In this document: in pieces, positions 14,105 to 15,890 of the stretch
Numbering within the stretch: the first letter of the stretch is position 1
Layout of the letters: each line of letters opens with the position of its first letter
Assembly (NCBI GenBank): GCA_964628285.1
Contig: CAZVNP010000061.1
Span: forward strand, 1 to 15,890
Origin: JAPLDP01 sp964628285
Lineage (GTDB): Bacteria; Bacteroidota; Bacteroidia; Bacteroidales; JAGONC01
Length of the DNA stretch: 15,890 nucleotides
Direction: 5' to 3'
Position numbers and translations under genes: made by a program
Notes under the pieces: model-generated
What the model was told of the DNA's origin: nothing
What the model saw: the letters and a program-made list of their open reading frames with translations, nothing else
The model's database searches: none

Positions 14105-14557
14105 TCATTCAAAAAGATACAGGGTGCGAACCTGATCATCGGGCCTGCCAATGATGTAATTGATATAATCTTTCATGCTGATCAACTCACCCTTTTGAAT
14201 ATAACCCTCACCATAAGGCATGCAGGCGCTCCAGGCTCCGGATGGGGAACACTTGCTGAAATCGGTGATCCTCACAATGGTATGATCATCGATCGTGATG
14301 AGATTACTTTTGTATTGTTGAGCCTCCTTCAAGGCTTCTTCGATATTGTCTTTTGTCAAAACGATGGTTTTATCGGCATTTTTGGCGGCGATAACGTTGA
14401 CGGTTGTAATAGGCTCCTGTAAATTGATATTTCCCTGTTCGAGGGTCAGGATACCTTTCAGGAATTCCCGCAAGGTTTCAACTTTTGCATTCTGTGCATG
14501 CATTTGTGCAAAGCACATAACAAAGACGGCAGTGACGGCGAGAGTGACGATTTTCAT
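14105..14557 (-). CDS. Small exported protein with a conserved-looking cysteine pair
   Basis: A 150-residue protein I do not recognise. It starts with a Sec signal peptide (MKIVTLAVTAVFVMCFAQMHA, likely cleaved after Ala21); the Cys15 there is not in a lipobox. The mature part looks alpha/beta, with TTVNVIAAKNADKTIVLTKD (51-70), an amphipathic helix NIEEALKEAQQYK and LITIDDHTIVRITDF. Then follows the striking KCSPSGAWSACMPYGEGYI (102-120), with Cys103 and Cys112 as the only cysteines of the mature protein, spaced for a disulfide in an oxidising periplasm. It is 56 bases downstream of the SagB-like gene in the same direction and probably shares its transcript. A modified or redox-active cysteine loop is possible; that is inference only. 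Confidence 0.78.
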   Translation of the reverse strand: MKIVTLAVTAVFVMCFAQMHAQNAKVETLREFLKGILTLEQGNINLQEPITTVNVIAAKNADKTIVLTKDNIEEALKEAQQYKSNLITIDDHTIVRITDFSKCSPSGAWSACMPYGEGYIQKGELISMKDYINYIIGRPDDQVRTLYLFE

Positions 14558-14613
14558 AATTGTTTTTTTTAGTTTTCTATGATATATAATCAGGAAATGA
14601 TCCGGTTGTCATG

Positions 14614-15258
14614 CTATTTTTCAGCCGGATATCCCACGCTTTGACCAAGAATGATCAGATGTCCGGGTTTCAGTTTCATGGTCTTGGCCAGTGTGGCCCT
14701 GTCGACGGAGGCTCTGGCGACTGTGGCCAGGTTGGCCGAAGCACAGTATAGATAAACATTTTGTGAAATGTACCCGGTATTGATGCCTGAGGCACGTTGT
14801 TGCCGGATGGTGTCACCACCCAGCTTGTCAAGATTAGAGACATAGATCAGATTAACAGGGGCCGTTGCCACATAGGCCTGTGTGCCGGCCTGTGAACGGT
14901 AGTCACCCTCAACCACGGGTAACAATGTATTTTCTTTGGCATCGTAAAGGTAGATGCCTTTCTTAAGAATAACATAGATGTCGATTTCTTGCCTGTTCAT
15001 GGAACTGGGAGCCGTCCGTTTTCCTTCGGCGGGACGGTTGATGCCATCGGCAGCCCACAGCAGATTCGAGAGCTCCTGTAAAGAGAGTTCCCGGTCGGAA
15101 TAAGCCCTCTGGCTTTTACGGTCTTTTAAGGCCTGCATGAGCAGCTTGCCTGTGCCCAGATCAGGTTCGTTAAGGTCAATCCTCGGAAGGGATTGCGCCT
15201 GAATGGATAACGAAAAAATAAATAAAACCGGGAGAATCAAAGTGGTTTTTTTTATCAT
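14614..15258 (-). CDS. Exported SagB/ThcOx-like nitroreductase-fold flavoprotein
   Basis: A 214-residue protein with a signal peptide (residues 1-22, ending SIQAQ) and a single nitroreductase-like domain. Family marks are the FMN-contacting RKSQRAYSDRELSLQELSNL (47-66), RTAPSSMNRQEIDIYVI (81-97), YVATAPVNLIYVS (129-141) and INTGYISQNVYLYCASANLA (159-178), with a C-terminal LIILGQSVGYP. SagB members are FMN-dependent oxidases of azoline rings in peptide natural products; most exported relatives in Bacteroidota have no known substrate. There is no cyclodehydratase (YcaO) gene nearby. Location outside the cytoplasm is unusual for a flavin enzyme and raises the question of how FMN is loaded. A candidate promoter lies at 15300-15307 and a small exported protein follows in the probable operon. 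Confidence 0.88.
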   Translation of the reverse strand: MIKKTTLILPVLFIFSLSIQAQSLPRIDLNEPDLGTGKLLMQALKDRKSQRAYSDRELSLQELSNLLWAADGINRPAEGKRTAPSSMNRQEIDIYVILKKGIYLYDAKENTLLPVVEGDYRSQAGTQAYVATAPVNLIYVSNLDKLGGDTIRQQRASGINTGYISQNVYLYCASANLATVARASVDRATLAKTMKLKPGHLIILGQSVGYPAEK

Positions 15259-15299
15259 CTGTCCGATATTTTTAAGTTCAGAAAGGTTATGTTACGGTT

Positions 15300-15307
15300 C
15301 AAAGATA
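15300..15307 (-). promoter_or_regulatory. Candidate -7 promoter element for the SagB-like gene
   Basis: Minus-strand TATCTTTG matches TAnnTTTG and lies 41 bases upstream of the ATG at 15258. It is largely contained in the left arm of the palindrome at 15301-15320. No -33 box is found at normal spacing. Confidence 0.45.
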
Positions 15308-15320
15308 TAAAAATATCTTT
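15301..15320. promoter_or_regulatory. Perfect 8-base inverted repeat between divergent genes
   Basis: AAAGATAT (15301-15308), a spacer AAAA, then ATATCTTT (15313-15320). It overlaps the putative -7 element of the minus-strand gene. It also creates a near -7 element on the plus strand (TATCTTTT, 15314-15321) facing the TolC-family gene. It could be an operator serving both directions or simply an AT-rich coincidence. Confidence 0.35.
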
Positions 15321-15433
15321 TTTGTAATTCTTATGGCAATCAAAGCAAAATCAATTTTTTTAACATTTTTTAATATGGTCACTCAACTTCAGGATAACAT
15401 TGATTGTTTTATTTAGACAATTGACCCTTAGGA

Positions 15434-15890
15434 ATGAAAATCCTTTTTTACCCCACCAGGGGATTCCGATCAGAATTAATATTTCTTATTTGGCGGGTAA
15501 CTTTCATCGCTGCGATGGTCGCTTTGGTGCCATCATTAGCGACAGCACAGGATAGCGACACGGTCTCACCTGATGTCCTTTCACTGGAAGGATGTATCCG
15601 TTATGCTTTTAATAACCAGCCTGCGGTTAAACAGGTTAAGCTGGATGAGAATATCACCCGGCAGGATATCCGTATCGCTCTTTCCGGCTGGCTGCCCCAG
15701 TTCTCCTCAGAGGCTACCCTGGGGCACTATATTAAACAACCCGTCATCATCTTTCCTGATCTGACCAATCCCTCCGGGCCAAAAAGACAAATAACGACCG
15801 GCGTTGTCAATAATTCGGGCATACAGCTCACAGCCAGCCAGCTGATCTTTGATAATGAGGTTTACATCGCCGGAAAAACGGTCAAATATT
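15434..15890 (+). CDS. TolC-family outer-membrane efflux protein, N-terminal part
   Basis: An open frame from ATG 15434 to the window end (152 codons, no stop; the gene continues beyond). The N-terminus MKILFYPTRGFRSE precedes a hydrophobic run and a signal peptide end SLATAQ (about residue 40), so the protein is exported. The mature start, LSLEGCIRYAFNNQPAVKQVKLDENI with ALSGWLPQFSSEATLGHY, is the standard opening of the outer-membrane efflux (OEP) repeat: a helix, then xxSGxLP. TolC proteins form the trimeric outer-membrane channel of efflux pumps or type I secretion. Adaptor and pump genes would be expected just outside. It is divergent from the SagB-like gene across 175 bases that hold the palindrome at 15301-15320; no exact -7 element for it was found. 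Confidence 0.88.
   Translation, partial: MKILFYPTRGFRSELIFLIWRVTFIAAMVALVPSLATAQDSDTVSPDVLSLEGCIRYAFNNQPAVKQVKLDENITRQDIRIALSGWLPQFSSEATLGHYIKQPVIIFPDLTNPSGPKRQITTGVVNNSGIQLTASQLIFDNEVYIAGKTVKY

Noticed and set aside
15422..15427. ATTGT-N9-ACAAT inverted repeat just upstream of the TolC-family gene as an operator
   Set aside because: Arms are only five bases in AT-rich DNA and do not extend, so chance is likely.

Overview
The window is a gene-dense stretch of a Bacteroidota chromosome, probably Bacteroidales-like. Three things suggest this. The serine-biosynthesis cluster has the phylum's gene order (serC, a short ACT-less serA, a DUF1015 gene). The Sec-exported proteins have short signal peptides ending in A-Q. 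Seven octamers fitting the Bacteroidota -7 promoter element TAnnTTTG sit in the intergenic gaps, each pointing at the adjacent gene. No tRNA, rRNA, CRISPR array, transposase or phage gene was seen, and no gene-free stretch exceeds 300 bases.

Layout. At 36-1349 (-) is an SLC45/sucrose-type MFS sugar transporter. At 1498-2678 (-) are smpB and, upstream of it, a YggS-family PLP-binding protein. At 2765-4630 (+) is an LTA-synthase-like membrane sulfatase-fold enzyme, then at 4762-4944 (+) a 60-residue winged-helix protein. At 5097-9027 (-) lies the serine cluster, transcribed serC, serA, a four-helix-bundle (23S intervening-sequence type) gene, then DUF1015. At 9165-10121 (-) is a secreted protein of unknown function. 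Divergent from it at 10233-11303 (+) is a LuxC-type acyl-CoA reductase. At 11410-13942 (+) is a two-gene potassium uptake operon of Ktr/Trk type. At 14105-15258 (-) are two exported proteins: a small one with a cysteine pair and, upstream, a SagB/nitroreductase-like flavoprotein. At 15434 (+) a TolC-family outer-membrane efflux gene begins and runs off the end.

Functionally, serC and serA supply the first two steps of serine synthesis; the phosphatase step is not encoded here. The RCK subunit and the TrkH/KtrB channel form one transporter. The two secreted proteins at 14105-15258 may work together in the periplasm. The remaining genes are housekeeping genes or stand-alone units.

The least ordinary feature is intergenic. 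There are several arrays of strictly 7-bp-period (once 8-bp) degenerate tandem repeats, most touching the stop codon of the preceding gene (MFS, DUF1015, serC, ktrB). Three other kinds of short repeat or hairpin also occur (CGCAGAG units, a CCTGC/GCAGG hairpin pair, a CCTTCCCCC/GGGGGAAGG palindrome). The protein-coding content is mostly recognisable. I see no clear-cut new multi-gene system. The exported SagB-like/small-protein pair and the heptad arrays are the best leads.
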